Assembly: GCA_021229015.1 (NCBI GenBank)
Contig: CM037789.1
Span: 39,468,926-39,532,925, forward strand
Direction: 5' to 3'
Source: Solen grandis
Lineage: Eukaryota; Mollusca; Bivalvia; Adapedonta; Solenidae
Length of the DNA stretch: 64,000 bases
The notes beneath the pieces are model-generated. The model saw only the letters and a program-made list of their open reading frames with translations, was not told where the DNA came from and did not search any database. Positions 11,847 to 23,110 of this stretch are shown piece by piece. A program made the position numbers and the translations under genes. How positions within the stretch are numbered: the stretch's first letter is position 1; every line of letters starts with the position of its first letter.

Positions 11847-12204
11847 TTTCTTTCTCCTCCTGATATGTGGCATCTGCCTGGGTTGTCGCTGCTTGCTTTA
11901 TATTCTGTATTTGATTTCTTCCCTCAGCTGTCAGTAGTGCCTCAATCTGCTGGTTGCCTTCACTTCGTATGAATCTACTGACATCTTCGCTTACAGTTTT
12001 CATCCGCTTCCTTTGTCTACTACCTTTAAAGGAAATACTATTAAGAGCTCTCTTCCAAGCCTGTACTACAGATCGTTCCTGCTTCTCACCCTCTTCTTTT
12101 ATTGTCTCTACTTGATTTCGGCCTTCATCCTGAATAGCCGATTTAAACATCCGCCTGACCTCTGAGATATTCTCATCTGTTATCTCGAAGGATGAGGTTT
12201 CTAA
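11847..12204 (-). CDS. Exon 3 of HEPN/NLR-like gene, coiled-coil segment
   Basis: A 358-nt exon on the minus strand. The acceptor is cttttttcag (AG at 12205-12206) and the donor is GAAA|gtaatg (11847|11846). It starts in phase 0, matching the end of exon 2, and ends in phase 1, matching exon 4. It encodes about 119 residues, roughly 237-355 of the protein, rich in E, Q, K and R. A motif is repeated inside: DEGRNQVETIKEEG near its start and AEGRNQIQNIKQAA near its end, consistent with an amphipathic coiled coil between the HEPN head and the downstream domain. A basic patch (GSRQRKRMK) lies between. The open frame extends beyond both splice sites, but the sequence there is intron-like. Coiled-coil linkers of this type are common between effector and NACHT domains in bivalve NLR-like proteins. 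Confidence 0.75.
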
Positions 12205-12818
12205 CTGAAAAAAGACACAACCATAAAGATATCCTGGACATGGAAGCAAAGTACACATGTGAAAAAATAAACTTCACGTGTTGTTAAAATAATACCCAAA
12301 CATCTTTACAAATAAGGGTTCTAAAGTGGTACAAACTTTTGCAACTGATGTCAGGCATGATGTTATATCTTAAATAACAAGCACTCTCTATAACACGCCG
12401 AATGAAGGAAATCACATGAAACAAAAAGCCAATACATGCATCGCTCACCAGAATACACTTAGTTTAAACCATTTTTATTACTTTCAGCATCAACCAGACA
12501 AATAATTCTTAAGATTATATACAAACTGTATGAGATGACTGCTATGCATCTGGAGACCTCATTTTTCAAAGGATCACCAATGATTAAAATATTTTGGTAG
12601 AGGAGCATGAGTTTATCATTAATGCAAACCAAAACTTATTAATTCCTATCACTGTTTAATAGAAGAATTTGAAATCTTTGATTACTGGTATATTTAACAG
12701 TTCTTGCGATTTGCTTCCAGACGGAAAACAATAACAAAAAGATGGATGGAAGCACTGACCGTCGGACAATGTCAAAATAATATTCCCCTACCCCACCTCA
12801 AACCACCAGGCGATGATT
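12205..12818. other. Intron DNA with no recognised content
   Basis: First part (in plus coordinates) of the intron between exon 2 and exon 3. AT-rich, with no open exon and no tRNA-like sequence. The string catctggagacctca near 12547 is echoed as tatctggaggcctca near 13134, hinting at an old duplication around the inverted repeat that follows. Confidence 0.4.
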
Positions 12819-13129
12819 GACTAACCTAAGAATTCTTTGTATCTGAAATTTGAATCTTGTTACTGCTGGAAGAAACCAGACAAAATCAAGTGACTTGAAT
12901 CGTTTAAATACGCTGGTGTACTGTAGTGAACGATCTAGGGCCATATGGCCCTCTTGTTTCTGTATCTCTTTTTTTCTTCAGGTGGCTAACTGGTCAGGTA
13001 TTGAAAATTAACGTTTGATAAGTTCAGCCTGCTGTTTCTTTCGTTAAATTTTTATCTTCCGTCGACGGAATATTTCTACCAGCAGCAACCAGATTCAAAT
13101 TTCAGATACAAAGAATTCTTAGGTTAGTC
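12819..13129. mobile_element. Foldback element with 51-bp inverted arms
   Basis: Arms 12819-12869 and 13079-13129 are near-exact reverse complements (each contains AAGAATTCTT next to TTGTATCTGAAATTTGAA or its complement), with only about two mismatches. The 209-bp interior contains the palindrome AGGGCCATATGGCCCT followed by CTCTTGTTTCTG (about 12938-12962), the same ending seen after the tandem repeats at 11.8 and 54.7 kb. It is read as a MITE or foldback element in the intron between exons 2 and 3, either carrying the tail of another element or formed by inverted duplication around one. Confidence 0.65.
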
Positions 13130-13212
13130 AGTTATCTGGAGGCCTCAATACTGTACTATGTGTCCAAATTTTAAGAAGCTTGAAATAAGCAAAAGTTAGT
13201 CTATTGTCTATT

Positions 13213-13243
13213 TTGTGTGTGTGTGGGGCGGGGGGGGGGGGGT
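13213..13243 (+). repeat. (GT)n/poly-G microsatellite
   Basis: A short GT dinucleotide run followed by GCG and about twelve consecutive G. Simple-sequence DNA in the intron between exons 2 and 3; the length is likely to vary between individuals and between sequencing runs. Confidence 0.8.
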
Positions 13244-13379
13244 CAGAGGAGAAAACAATTGTAGACAGCCATCGATACTAAAAGTTCACCTGAGCAAGTA
13301 TTTCTTTCTAAGCTATGTAACTGGACACAACACTCCTAGGTCACATATGAGGACGTCTACCAGTAGGACCATGTCTTAC

Positions 13380-13535
13380 CTCTGTTAAATTAGTCACAGC
13401 TTGCTGTGCTTTGCTGTCATTCTGCAATGCAGTACACTGAAGTGTGTCCTTCAGCACAATTAGATAGTCCCTCAACTTTGCATCAGTCAGCGACTGCTCG
13501 GCACAGTGAAGGATGTCATTTCTTGCTGTCCTACA
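13380..13535 (-). CDS. Exon 2 of HEPN/NLR-like gene, carries R-x4-H motif
   Basis: A 156-nt exon on the minus strand, 52 codons, phase 0 at both ends. The acceptor is gtggttcacag (AG at 13536-13537) and the donor is ACAGAG|gtaaga (13380|13379). It starts CRTARNDILHC and continues with LRDYLIVLKDTLQC. Joined to exon 1 (ending DLIIQ), it reproduces the region of human CXorf38 that reads EVIKCRNEIMH, and fits the HEPN-family RNase motif R-x4-6-H: here Arg189 and His194, with the usual polar residue after Arg. The rest forms the last helix of the HEPN fold (L..YL..L...L). HEPN domains with this motif are commonly metal-independent RNases; activity is inferred from the motif alone. The exon ends in an Asn/Thr-rich tail before the coiled-coil exon. 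Confidence 0.8.
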
Positions 13536-13689
13536 CTGTGAACCACACCGCAAAACCAACAATAAATTCATCATATGCATAGTACAGAAACAAGTTATTA
13601 CGTTGTTAATCTCTCTATTTCCTGAGTAGTACAGTTTATGTTCTTTAAACATTTAAAAGTCATGCCAGAATCATACCGCTAGGGATGGG

Positions 13690-13747
13690 AAGCTTAAATT
13701 TGAATCCTCAGTCCCCAGAGACAAGTGCTCTACCACTAGACACTCCT
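13690..13747 (-). repeat. Degenerate tRNA-like SINE head
   Basis: On the minus strand this reads as a tRNA-like A-box region (TCTAGTGGTAGAGCACTTGTC) followed about 20 bp later by GGATTCAAATT, a decayed B box. No complete tRNA fold is possible, so it is taken as the remnant of a SINE rather than a tRNA gene. It lies in the intron between exons 1 and 2. Confidence 0.45.
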
Positions 13748-14271
13748 ACAATTTCCTACCGGGTGTGAATGACGAACATGTCACAGAATCCCATGTTCTC
13801 AAACAATCAGACTCGTACACGTTTATTGATATATTGATGCTTTGAGATACACAAAATAACAATCATCTTGCATTCGAAAATGGATCTTGCCCAGCCACTA
13901 ATCTGATAATTAAAGATTTTGATTCAAATATAGTAATCTCACCCTGTCAGGTCTAATTTGCTCTCACTGAATTTAGGGATTAAATATTTGGGACCTGATA
14001 ATTAACTGTTAATGACATAAAAACGCAAGTGAATTTCTGTTAATAAACACATCTTCTTTGTTGTGTGGCTAGGTTACAGTGGGTCTTTGTTATCAATATT
14101 TTTTAAACTTAAAATTAGTCTTAACTTAAAACAATAAACTATGAATATAAGGCTGAAAACGAGTTTTGAATCAGACATTTCATTTGCCTTTAAATCGGCG
14201 GAACCCTAAAAGCGCTGCCAGGAAAAAAACAACAAAAAAAAATAAAAAAATACAATACTTATCTAAATCAC

Positions 14272-14823
14272 CTGAATAATAAGATCTGGACCAGCATCAC
14301 CTCTAACTGTTAAGTTGTGGCGTTGTGTAATGTTCTTTAGATTAATTCCAATGTTCACAAGTCCACTCAGGTCTGTATCCTTGGCAGATGTAATATTTAG
14401 GTACCCTCCGGTGTTGGGAAGAAAATTTTTCGCTACCTCCCAATAGTCTGCTACCCACTGGGACATGTTAGAATTTTTCCAGGAGGGTCCCTTGAACCTG
14501 TGTGCTGACACTATTTCATCGAATAAAGTCCCACATGTGTTATTTGGACAGAATCGTCGTTGGTTCCTGGGGCCTCTGGAACAGATGCAGTTCACCCTTC
14601 CTACTGGACATGGTTGATGAGGCAGTAAGTTGTCTAATGTACACTGGCCGCATGTTGGCGGCCGCTGACCAAATGTATTCAGAAGAGAATTATGGAACTC
14701 TTTTGTTTCATGTTCAATAAAAGGCTCTATCCCTTCCTTTGTGTATTTCAATGCCAATCCTGCCTTTACCCAGTTAAGGTAGGTCCGGTCCCTAATTTGA
14801 GCCTGGTGGTGGGATACAGTCAT
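14272..14823 (-). CDS. Exon 1 of HEPN/NLR-like gene: CXorf38-like N-terminal domain
   Basis: A 552-nt coding exon, 184 codons, from the ATG at 14823 to a CAG|gtgatt donor (14272|14271), ending in phase 0. Upstream in frame there is a TAA 21 nt before the ATG and no other ATG. A ttatatttctag acceptor at 14875-14876 suggests that the exon begins at 14874 with about 51 nt of 5' leader. The protein starts MTVSHHQAQIRDRTYLNWVKAG; YLNWVKAG and the following FHNSLL match YKNWVKAG and FHRGLL in the N-terminus of human CXorf38. W-K-N-S-N-M...W..DYWEVAKNFLP matches its WPVDAWEVAKAFMP. A Cys-rich insert (residues about 58-98, with CGQC and CICSRG) could bind metal. The last 40 residues begin the HEPN helix bundle that exon 2 completes. 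Function is not known; in bivalves such heads often front NACHT proteins that may act in innate immunity (inference). Confidence 0.8.
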
Positions 14824-15048
14824 CTCTGTCTGGTATCTTAGTCCTTATAGAGGCGGACTGTCCTCTCAGTTCACCTAGAAATATAATTACGTGACTTTGT
14901 CATTTTTATGGTTCAATTTACATGTATTTTGAAAATCGTAAAGTGCTACATATAAATGCCAGCAAAGCTTTGTCCCTCATCGTTGCTACTTGAAATAGGA
15001 CATTATATTTGTCACATATGGTATAATCTGACAATTACATGGAAGCAA

Positions 15049-15245
15049 GGCGCCGTGGTCCAGTGGTAACGTATCCGATTACGGATCCGAAGATTGTGGG
15101 TTCGAACCTCGTTGAAGGCAAGAATTGTTCATGACCTTCCCAGGCGCAAAGTACTGGTCCAACCCAGGAACCATCGAGAGGGATAAGTATAAGTTGTAAG
15201 AACTTGTTTCCCAATCGACGTAAAATAATTAAGTTTAAACTTAAA
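15049..15245 (+). mobile_element. tRNA-derived SINE, family A, copy 1
   Basis: Starts with a tRNA-like head: CCGTGGTCCAGTGGTAACG as A box and GTGGGTTCGAACCTCG as B box, about 45 bp apart. A body of about 110 bp follows (containing CCTTCCCAGGCGCAAAGTAC and CCAACCCAGGAACC) and then an A/T-rich tail. The copy at 45038-45234 matches along the whole length, and a third fragment is at 52006-52105. It lies just upstream of the HEPN gene's first exon, in the region where its promoter or leader intron would be. No clear target-site duplication was found. Confidence 0.8.
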
Positions 15246-16413
15246 CTTAGCAATAATAAAAGCAAAAAGACCAAAACCACTATATGATGATTTAGGGGAT
15301 GCTGTGGTTAACAACATGAATGATTTTAGAACTTATTAATCTCTGTTAAAATGACCTTGCGCAAATGATCGCGACACTACAAGAGCCTGGGTCAACGCGG
15401 CTGTGCATGAATTTAAAGCTTACATAGCTTGAGACCTTATAAAAATGGCCCTGGGTTAAAGCGAAGAAACATCATTGCCTTGTCTTCAGCTTACCCTATA
15501 GTTCTGTGGATGCTGAGACACGACTTTCAATGTTTCTTGCTACCTTTAATCTTCAAAACTGTTCTTGATAACAAATCCTTCAGAATTGTGATGTATTCAT
15601 TTAACTAAGAATTAAACAATGGAGTTAAAATGTATTTTTCCAGCAGAATATTGATTCAGAAGTCTGCCCTCGAAGTTATGAGACCGTAACCTCACTATGC
15701 GTCTATTCTACAATGAAACTGATAAGTCAGGGGCTGCTGGTTTAATTTGTCATCAAATTCATTTTAGACAGATGCCCTTACAATCCGCCTGTCACATATA
15801 GCGAGCTCGTCGAATTATCTAACTACTTTTTTCAATATTTGCACATACTATAGATATCAGGAACATACATTTTTCATTTCATAATAATTTAGTTCTGTTT
15901 ACAGTGATCGAATATATATCAGGTATTACTTGTGATATGACATGATATACAATGTAGTTCCCAACTTTAATGTTCGAAAGTATATGCAATGATATATTAT
16001 ATCCATGTTAACCGTTAACCAGATCATCATGTCGGTCGATCATGGAATAACCAATCTATATAAAAAATCTATAAACAGCATTACGATACAAAATTAAAAT
16101 TCAAATAAACTGCATTTCATTTAGATTCTTAAAGGGGACCGCCATACACTCCATGCTCAAAAGATTTTATAATATGACATTGTGCTCAAACAGCTGTTTC
16201 CGGTGTCGTATACCCATCACATATTTTTTTATATTTAACACGTTACTTTAACTTTTAGGCCGAATTACATCACTCCGCGTCACGTGCGTGTATTCTATAT
16301 GTATGCATAGTGCGTTAAACTCGATCAACTGGATTAAATGTGTTTGATTCACTATTCATATGATGTTGAAAATGTATGAGAAGTACACACGTTAAATCGT
16401 GAATTTCAGTTAT
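15246..16413. other. Unassigned DNA upstream of the minus-strand gene
   Basis: About 1.2 kb with no open frame of note and no repeat shared with the rest of the window. It includes the region where transcription of the gene at 14823 would start, but I cannot pick a promoter; the AT content is too high for TATA-like strings to be informative. Confidence 0.4.
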
Positions 16414-16504
16414 ATTGTTCTTCTTCTGTTGATTTGTTGTTTTTTTTTAGGTTTTCGCCTCTGCAGGGCGAAAACCTATTGTTCTTCTTCTGTTGATTTT
16501 TTTT
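16414..16504 (+). repeat. Left end of array: terminal hairpin and T-tract
   Basis: Two copies of attgttcttcttctgttga flank a hairpin (aggttttcgcc / ggcgaaaacct, about 16449-16479), then a long T-run leads into block 1. The same module, in reverse, lies at 23163-23282 (two hairpins) and about 27590-27632 (one hairpin). It marks the outer edge of the array's units. Confidence 0.7.
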
Positions 16505-16665
16505 TTTTTTTTTTATTTTTATTATTTTTCCAATTCCACCCATTTTTGTGTCCAGCCTAGCGGCCAGATGAGAAAAGCTACAGCTATGAAATTTTGGGCA
16601 TGGAGTCATCTTTATCTGAACATGTGCCTAATTGGTCAAACTTTTCACATTTATTTCTGATTTAG

Positions 16666-16679
16666 CCACTAGGGGGCGC
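16666..16679 (+). promoter_or_regulatory. CTCF-like motif, representative of 19 in the array
   Basis: CCACTAGGGGGCGC matches every position of the bilaterian CTCF core CCASYAGRKGGCRC. Others, plus strand: 17515, 18343 (decayed), 23486, 24335, 25168, 27838, 28671, 29535 (one mismatch), 30357. Minus strand (left coordinate): 18938, 19763, 20607, 21300, 22146 (decayed), 22991, 25766 (one mismatch), 26593, 27402. Each site is 14 bp. Binding in this animal is inferred from motif conservation only. Confidence 0.6.
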
Positions 16680-17643
16680 AATGCATGTAATCACTGTTTT
16701 GCTAATAACTCAAAAATTTGAAACCTGATTTAGATGCGGTTTTTTACATAATGTTCCTTGTTGACAGCCCAATCAAATATGATGGATAGCTTATCATCGA
16801 GTACTGGAAAAAAATTGTTCTATGAGAGGTTGAATGTTCGAACCTTGGAAAAAAGTGGAAAAATGAGGGTAGGTCTACGAAAAACCTACCCACTTTTGTT
16901 AGAGATCAGATAGAAGAATTCTGTTTGCTGCATACGATTTGCAAGACATATACGCACAAAATATATGGGGTGGCGAATTTAGGAAATGCGTGGTTTGTCC
17001 TCTAGAAACGGTCAAACTTCACTCAATTTTAGGAAAAATTAAAATTTCAAAAACATGTTTTTGTCGCTCCTGACTTTATTTTCTGTTCATTCTTCATGAA
17101 ATTTTCACACAATATGTATTGTTATGTTTGAAAGGGCCTCACAATTCAAAAAATAAAAAAGAATTGAAAAGGTCAAGGTCATATTACGATTATTGTGTTT
17201 TTATTCGGCCACAAATAGCTCCAAAACTAAAAATATTTCATTGAGAGTATATGAACAAAAGTTTTAGTTCTTAAAGAGCTCTTTCCAGTGATGTTTAGTT
17301 TTTGAAGATCGGACTTGTTTTGGTCATTATACAACAGTCCAAAGTTTGATCCTTTTTTGGAATAATTGTAAATCAGGTTTTATGCTTCAAATTCTGATAC
17401 ATAAGAATAAAAAGTTTGACTTGTGCGACTAACGTTAGTATACTTGATTGAACTATTTGTTGCTTTGCTAGGTACCTAGCAGTAAAATTTTAATCAATTT
17501 TCTTTCTCATTTTGCCGCTAGGGGGCGCTTTTCTTGAAATCATTCTTTTGCTTATAACTCAAAAAGTTGAAGTCCGATTCGAATGCGGTTTTTTGCATTC
17601 TGTTCCCTGTTGATAGCCTAATAATATATGATAGGATTTGAGG

Positions 17644-17697
17644 GTCCGTGTGGCTGAAAGCTTTTGAGCTACGGAAGGTTGAATGTTCGAACCTTGC
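17644..17697 (+). repeat. tRNA-like module inside the 840-bp unit
   Basis: Reads GTGTGGCTGAAAGCTTTTGA (A-box-like), then about 20 bp later TGTTCGAACCTTGC (B-box-like), followed by an A-rich run. A better-preserved version is at 29661-29720 (GAGTGGCTGAAAC... and AGTTCGAATCTCGT). Each unit has a counterpart in the matching place. It is interpreted as a SINE-type Pol III promoter captured in the unit; it does not form a complete tRNA. Confidence 0.45.
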
Positions 17698-18673
17698 AAA
17701 AAAACAAAACAAAAAAAACTGTGCAAATGAGGGTAGGTCTACAAAAAACCTATCCGTTTTTGTTGGAGATCAGATAGAAGAATTCCGTCTCCGGTATACC
17801 ATTTAAAAGACGTATACGCACAAAATATATGGGATGGCGAATTAAGGAAATGCGTGGTTTGTCCTCTAGAAACGGTCAAACTTCACTAAATTTTAGGAAA
17901 AATTAAAATTTCAAAAACATGTTTTTGTCGCTCCTGACTTTATTTTCTGTTCATTCTTCATGAAATTTTCACATGATATGTATTGTTATGTTTGAAAGGG
18001 CCTCACAATTCAAAAAATAAAAAAGAATTGAAAAGTTCAAGGCCATATTACGATTATTGTGTTTTTATTCGGCCACAAACAGCTCCAAAACTAAAAATAT
18101 TTCATTGAGAGTATATGAACAAAAGTTTTAGTTCTTAAAGAGCTCTTTCCAGTAATGTTTAGTTTTTGAAGATCGGACTTGATTTTGTCATTATACGGCA
18201 GTCCAAAGTTTGATCCTTTTTTGGAATAATTGTAAATCAGGTTTTATGATTCAAATTCTGATACATAAGAATAAAAAGTTTGACTAGTGCGATTATATAC
18301 TTGTTTGAACTATTTGCTTTTTGCAATTTTGTTTCTATTTTGCCGCTAAGGGCGTTTTATTAAAATCACTCTTTTGCTTATACTCAAATGTTAAAGTCTG
18401 ATTGAAATGCGGTTTTCAGCATTTTGTTCCTTGTTGACTGCACCACAGAATGTGATGGATTTCAAGGGACAGGGTATGGGAAAATATTTGCGCTAGAAGA
18501 GTTTGAATGTTCTAACATTGCAAAAAAAAAAAAAAAAAAAAATGTGCAAATGAGAGTAGGTCTTCAAAAACCTTTTCGTTCTGTTTCATATTGAAAATTG
18601 TGACTGAGTTGAAACTAGAACCGCAAGCGGTATCTCGGTTTTCGCTTTTAACCTAATCAACTTGAACACTTTA

Positions 18674-20781
18674 TTTCAACTCAGCCACAATTTTCAATAT
18701 GAAACAGAACGAAAAGGTTTTGAAGACCTACTCTCATTTGCACAGTTTTTTTTTGTTTTTTGTTTTTTGCAATGTTAGAACATTCAAACTCTTCTAGCCC
18801 AAATATTTTCCCATACCCTGTCCCTTAAAATCCATCACATTCTGTGGTGCTGTCAACAAGGAACAAAATGCTGAAAACCGCATTTCAATCAGACTTAAAC
18901 ATTTTGAGTTATAAGCAAAAGAGTGATTTTAAGCAAAACGCCCTCTAGCGGCAAAATAGAAACAAAATTGCAAAAACAGCAAATAGTTCAAACAAGTATA
19001 TAAGTCGCACTAGTCAAACTTTTTATTCTTATGTATCAGAATTTGAATCATAAAACCTGATTTACAATTATTCCAAAAAAGGATCAAATTTTGGACTGCC
19101 GTATAATGACCAAATCAAGTCCGATCTTCAAAAACTAAACATTACTGGAAAGAGCTCTTTAAGAACTAAAACTTTTGTTCATATACTCTCAATGAAATAT
19201 TTTTAGTTTTGAAGTTATTTGTGGCCGAATAAAAACACAATAATCGTAATATGACCTTGACCTTTTCAATTCATTTTTAGCTTTTGAATTATGAGGCCCT
19301 TTCAAACATAACAATACATATCGTGTGAAAATTTCATGAAGAATGAACAGAAAATAAAGTCAGGAGCGACAAAAACATGTTTTTAAAATTTTAATTTTTC
19401 CTAAAATTTAGTGAAGTTTGACCATTTCTAGAGGACAAACCACACATTTCCTTAATTCGCCACCCCATATCTTTTGTGTGTATACGTCTTTCAAATGGTA
19501 TGCCGGAGACAGAATTCTTATATCTGATCTCTAACAAAAACGGATAGGTTTTTCATAGACCTACCCTCATTTGCACAGTTTTTTTTTTTTTTTGCGAGGT
19601 TCGAACATTCAACCTTCCGTAGCTCAAAAGCTTTCAGCCACACGGACCCTCGAATCCTGTCATATGTTATGAGGCTATCAACAGGAAACAGAATGCAAAA
19701 AACCGCATTCGAATCGGACTTCAACTTTTTGAGTTATAAGCAAAAGAATGATTTCAAGAAAAGCGCCCCCTAGCGGCAAAATGAGAAAGAAAATTGATTA
19801 AAATTTTACTGTTAGGTACCTAGCAAAACAGCAAATAGATCAATCAAGTATACTAACGTTAGTCGCACAAGTCAAACTTTTTATTCTTATGTATCAGAAT
19901 TTGAAGCATAAAACCTGATTTACAATTATTCCAAAAAAAGATCAAATTTTGGACTGCCGTATAATGACCAAATCAAATCCGATCTTCAAAAACTAAACAT
20001 CACTGGAAAGAGCTCTTTAAGAACTAAAACTTTTGTTCATATACTCTCAATGAAATATTTTTAGTTTTGAAGTTATTTGTGGCCGAATAAAAACACAATA
20101 ATCGTAATATGACCTTGCCTTTTCGATTTTTTTTTTTTTATTGTGAGGCCCTTTCAAACATAACAATACATATTGTGTGAAACTTTCATGAAGAATGAAC
20201 AGAAAATAAAGTCAGGAGCGACAAAAGCATGTTTTTAAAATTTTAATTTTTCCTAAAATTTAGTGGAAGTTTGACCGTTTCTAGAGGACATACCACGCAT
20301 TTCCTTAATTCGCCACCCCATATATTTTGTGCGTATATGTCTTGCAAATCGTATGCAGCAAACAGAATTCTTCTATCTGATCTCTAACAAAAGTGGGTAG
20401 GTTTTTCGTAGACCTACCCTCATTTTTCCACTTTTTTCCAAGGTTCGAACATTCAACCTCTCCTAGAACAATTTTTTCCCCGTACTCGATGATAAGATAT
20501 TCATCATATTTGATTGGGCTGTCAACAAGGAACATTATGTAAAAAACCGTATCTAAATCAGGTTTCAAATTTTTGAGTTATTAGCAAAACAGTGATTACA
20601 TGCATTGCGCCCCCTAGTGGCTAAATCAGAAATAAATGTGAAAAGTATGACCAATTAGGCACATGTTCAGATAAAGATGACTCCATGCCCAAAATTTCAT
20701 AGCTGTAGCTTTTTTCAACTGGCCGCTAGGCTGGACACAAAAATGGGTGGAATTGGAAAAATAATAAAAATAAAAAATAAA
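18674..20781 (-). repeat. Array block 2, minus orientation (right arm of palindrome I)
   Basis: Reverse-complement copy of block 1, three units, with CTCF-like cores on the minus strand at 18938-18951, 19763-19776 and 20607-20620. It ends in aataataaaaataaaaaataa, the mirror of the T-rich start of block 1. Differences from block 1 are few (poly-A length, single bases), so the arms could form a very long hairpin in single-stranded DNA or RNA. Confidence 0.85.
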
Positions 20782-21214
20782 CTAGAATCGCTATCGCGAT
20801 ATCATCGGTTTTCGCAAAAGCAATTTACCTCAGTTAACGAGTCGCATGATTCGAAAAACATATTTCTTCGTTCAATTGCTTGTCGAATACTGTTAACAGC
20901 GATCTTTCAAACATTTTTGTCGCAATGTTTAAGCAGACCTTTTACCAAGAAGAATACTTTTAAGTATTACCTGTCTGTCATGTAGTCGCAAACTTGAAAA
21001 CTTTTTTTATGGACTTCGGGTACTGCAAAATTATATGTGTGTGTTGCTTTATGATGGCGACATACGACAATTGTACTCGATAAACAAGAATTGTAAATGA
21101 CAAACACCAGTTTAAAATAACACGCGAAAATGTATTATGCCACTCAACTAATGTTGCATAGAAATACTATCATTTTCATGAAATATCCGATTAATTTTTA
21201 GTGTTGTTTCAAAT
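20782..21214. repeat. Insert starting with a divergent terminal motif
   Basis: Begins CTAGAATCGCTATCGCGATA and continues to CGGTTTTCGC, a paralogue of the array's terminal motif (CTAGAACCGCAAGCGGTATC...CGGTTTTCGC). The following 400 bp has no match elsewhere in the window and no open frame with family features, apart from a short frame read in from the neighbouring block. It may be the end of a related element family. Confidence 0.5.
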
Positions 21215-23110
21215 TGATGTCACCAAGGAACAGAATGCAAAAAAATGGCATAAAATCAGACTTCAATTATTTTAGATATAAAGAGTGATTTCAAGCCAAG
21301 CGCCCCCTAGTGGCAAAACGAGAAACAAAATTGAGTAAACATTTTCTATTAGGTACCTAGCAATGCAGCAAATGGTTCAATCAAGTATACAAGTCAAACT
21401 AGTCAAACCTTCTATTCCTTATATATCGCAATTTGAAGCATAAAAACTGATTTACAATTGTTCTAAAGAGGATCAAATATTGGTCTTCTGTAAAATGACG
21501 AAATCAAGTCCGATCTTCAAAAACTAAACATCACTAGAGAGGGCTTTTTAAGAACTAAAACTTTTGATCATATACTTTCAATGAAATATTTTTTGTTTTG
21601 GAGCTATTTGGAGCCGAATAAAAACACAATAATCGCAATATGACCTTGACCTTTGCAATTTCATTTTAACTTTTTAATTGTGAGGTCCTTTCAAACATAA
21701 CAATACATAACTTGTGAAAATATCATGAAGAATGAACTAAAAATAAAGTCAGGAGTGACAAAAAACATGTTTTTGAAATTTTAATTTTTCCTAAATTTTA
21801 GTGAAGTTTGACCGTTTCTAGAGGACAAACCATGCATTTCGTAAATTCGCCACCCCATATATTTTGTGCGTATATGTCTTGCAAATCATTTGCTGCTAAT
21901 CGAATTCTTCTATCTGATCTCTAACAAAAATGAATAGGTTTTTGGTAGACCTACCCTCATCTGCACAGTTTTTTGTGAGGTTCGAACTTTCAACCTTCCG
22001 CTAGTAGCTCAAAAAGTTTCAGCCATTCATACCTAGTAACTATCATATTTTATTAGGCTATCAACAAGGAACATAATGCAATAAACCGCATTTGGATCAG
22101 ACTTTAAGTTTTTTAGTTATAAGTAGAAGAGTGCTTTCAAGCTAAGCGCCCTCTACCGGCAAAATGAGAAACAAAATTGATTAAAATTTTACCATTAGGT
22201 ACCTAGTAATGCAGCAAATAGTTCAATCAAGTATACAAGTCGCACTAGTCGAACATTCTATTTCTGATATATCACAATTTGAAGCATAAAAACGGTTTAA
22301 CAATTATTCCAAAAAAGGATCAAACTTTGGACTGCCGTAAAATGACCAAATCAAGTCCGATCTTCAAAAACTAAAGATCACTGGAAAGAGCTCTTCAGGA
22401 ACAAAATAGTTTGTCCATAAACTCTTCATGAAATATTTTTAGTTTTGGAGGTATTTCGGGCCGAATAAAAACACAATTATCGTAATATGACCTTGACCTT
22501 TTCATTCATTTTTAAACTTTTTAATTGTGAGGCCCTTTCAAACATAATAATACATAACTTGTGAAAATATCATGAAGAATGAACGAAATATAAAGTCAGG
22601 AGCGACAAAAAACATGTTTTTGAAAATTTAATTTTTCCTAAAATTTAGTGAAGTTTGACCGTTTCTAGAGAACAAACCATGCATTTATTAAATTCGCCAC
22701 CCCATATATTTTGTGCGTATATATCTTGCAAATCATTTGCAGCAAACAGAACTCTTCTATCTGATCTCTAACAAAAATGGATAGGTTTTTCGTAGACCTA
22801 CCCTCATTTGCGCAGTTTTTTGCGAGGTTCAAACTTTCAACCTTCTAAAGCTCAAATACTTTCAGCGACACGCACCCTCAAAATCTATCATATTTTATGA
22901 GGCTATCAATAAGGAACAGAATGCAAAAAACCGCATTTGAATCCGACCTCAAATAACTGAGTTATTAGCCATTAATAAATTTCATACAAAACGCCCCCTA
23001 GCGGGAAAAGTAAGACATAAATGAAAATTTTCTCAACGTTAGGATCATCTTCAAATACTTGGTAAAAACTGATTAAAATTTCATAAATGTGGCTTTTCTG
23101 ATCACGGAGA
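21215..23110 (-). repeat. Array block 2', older minus-oriented units
   Basis: Two full units and a truncated one, clearly homologous to block 2 but more diverged (visible substitutions throughout). CTCF-like cores on the minus strand at 21300-21313 (perfect), 22146-22159 (decayed) and 22991-23004. The last unit ends in a different outer sequence (containing gatcacggagatttgccgtt), so two kinds of unit end exist. Confidence 0.8.

Larger units (their letters stand above)
16505..18614 (+). repeat. Array block 1, plus orientation (left arm of palindrome I)
   Basis: Three units. CTCF-like cores lie at 16666-16679 (CCACTAGGGGGCGC), 17515-17528 (CCGCTAGGGGGCGC) and 18343-18356 (decayed, one G lost). 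Hairpin gggtaggt/acctaccc at 16867-16891; tRNA-like module at 17644-17697. A poly-A run of about 20 lies at 18522-18542. The arm is complementary to 18674-20781 over about 2.1 kb, separated by a 59-bp spacer (18615-18673) that is the terminal motif CTAGAACCGC...ACTTTA. Confidence 0.85.
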
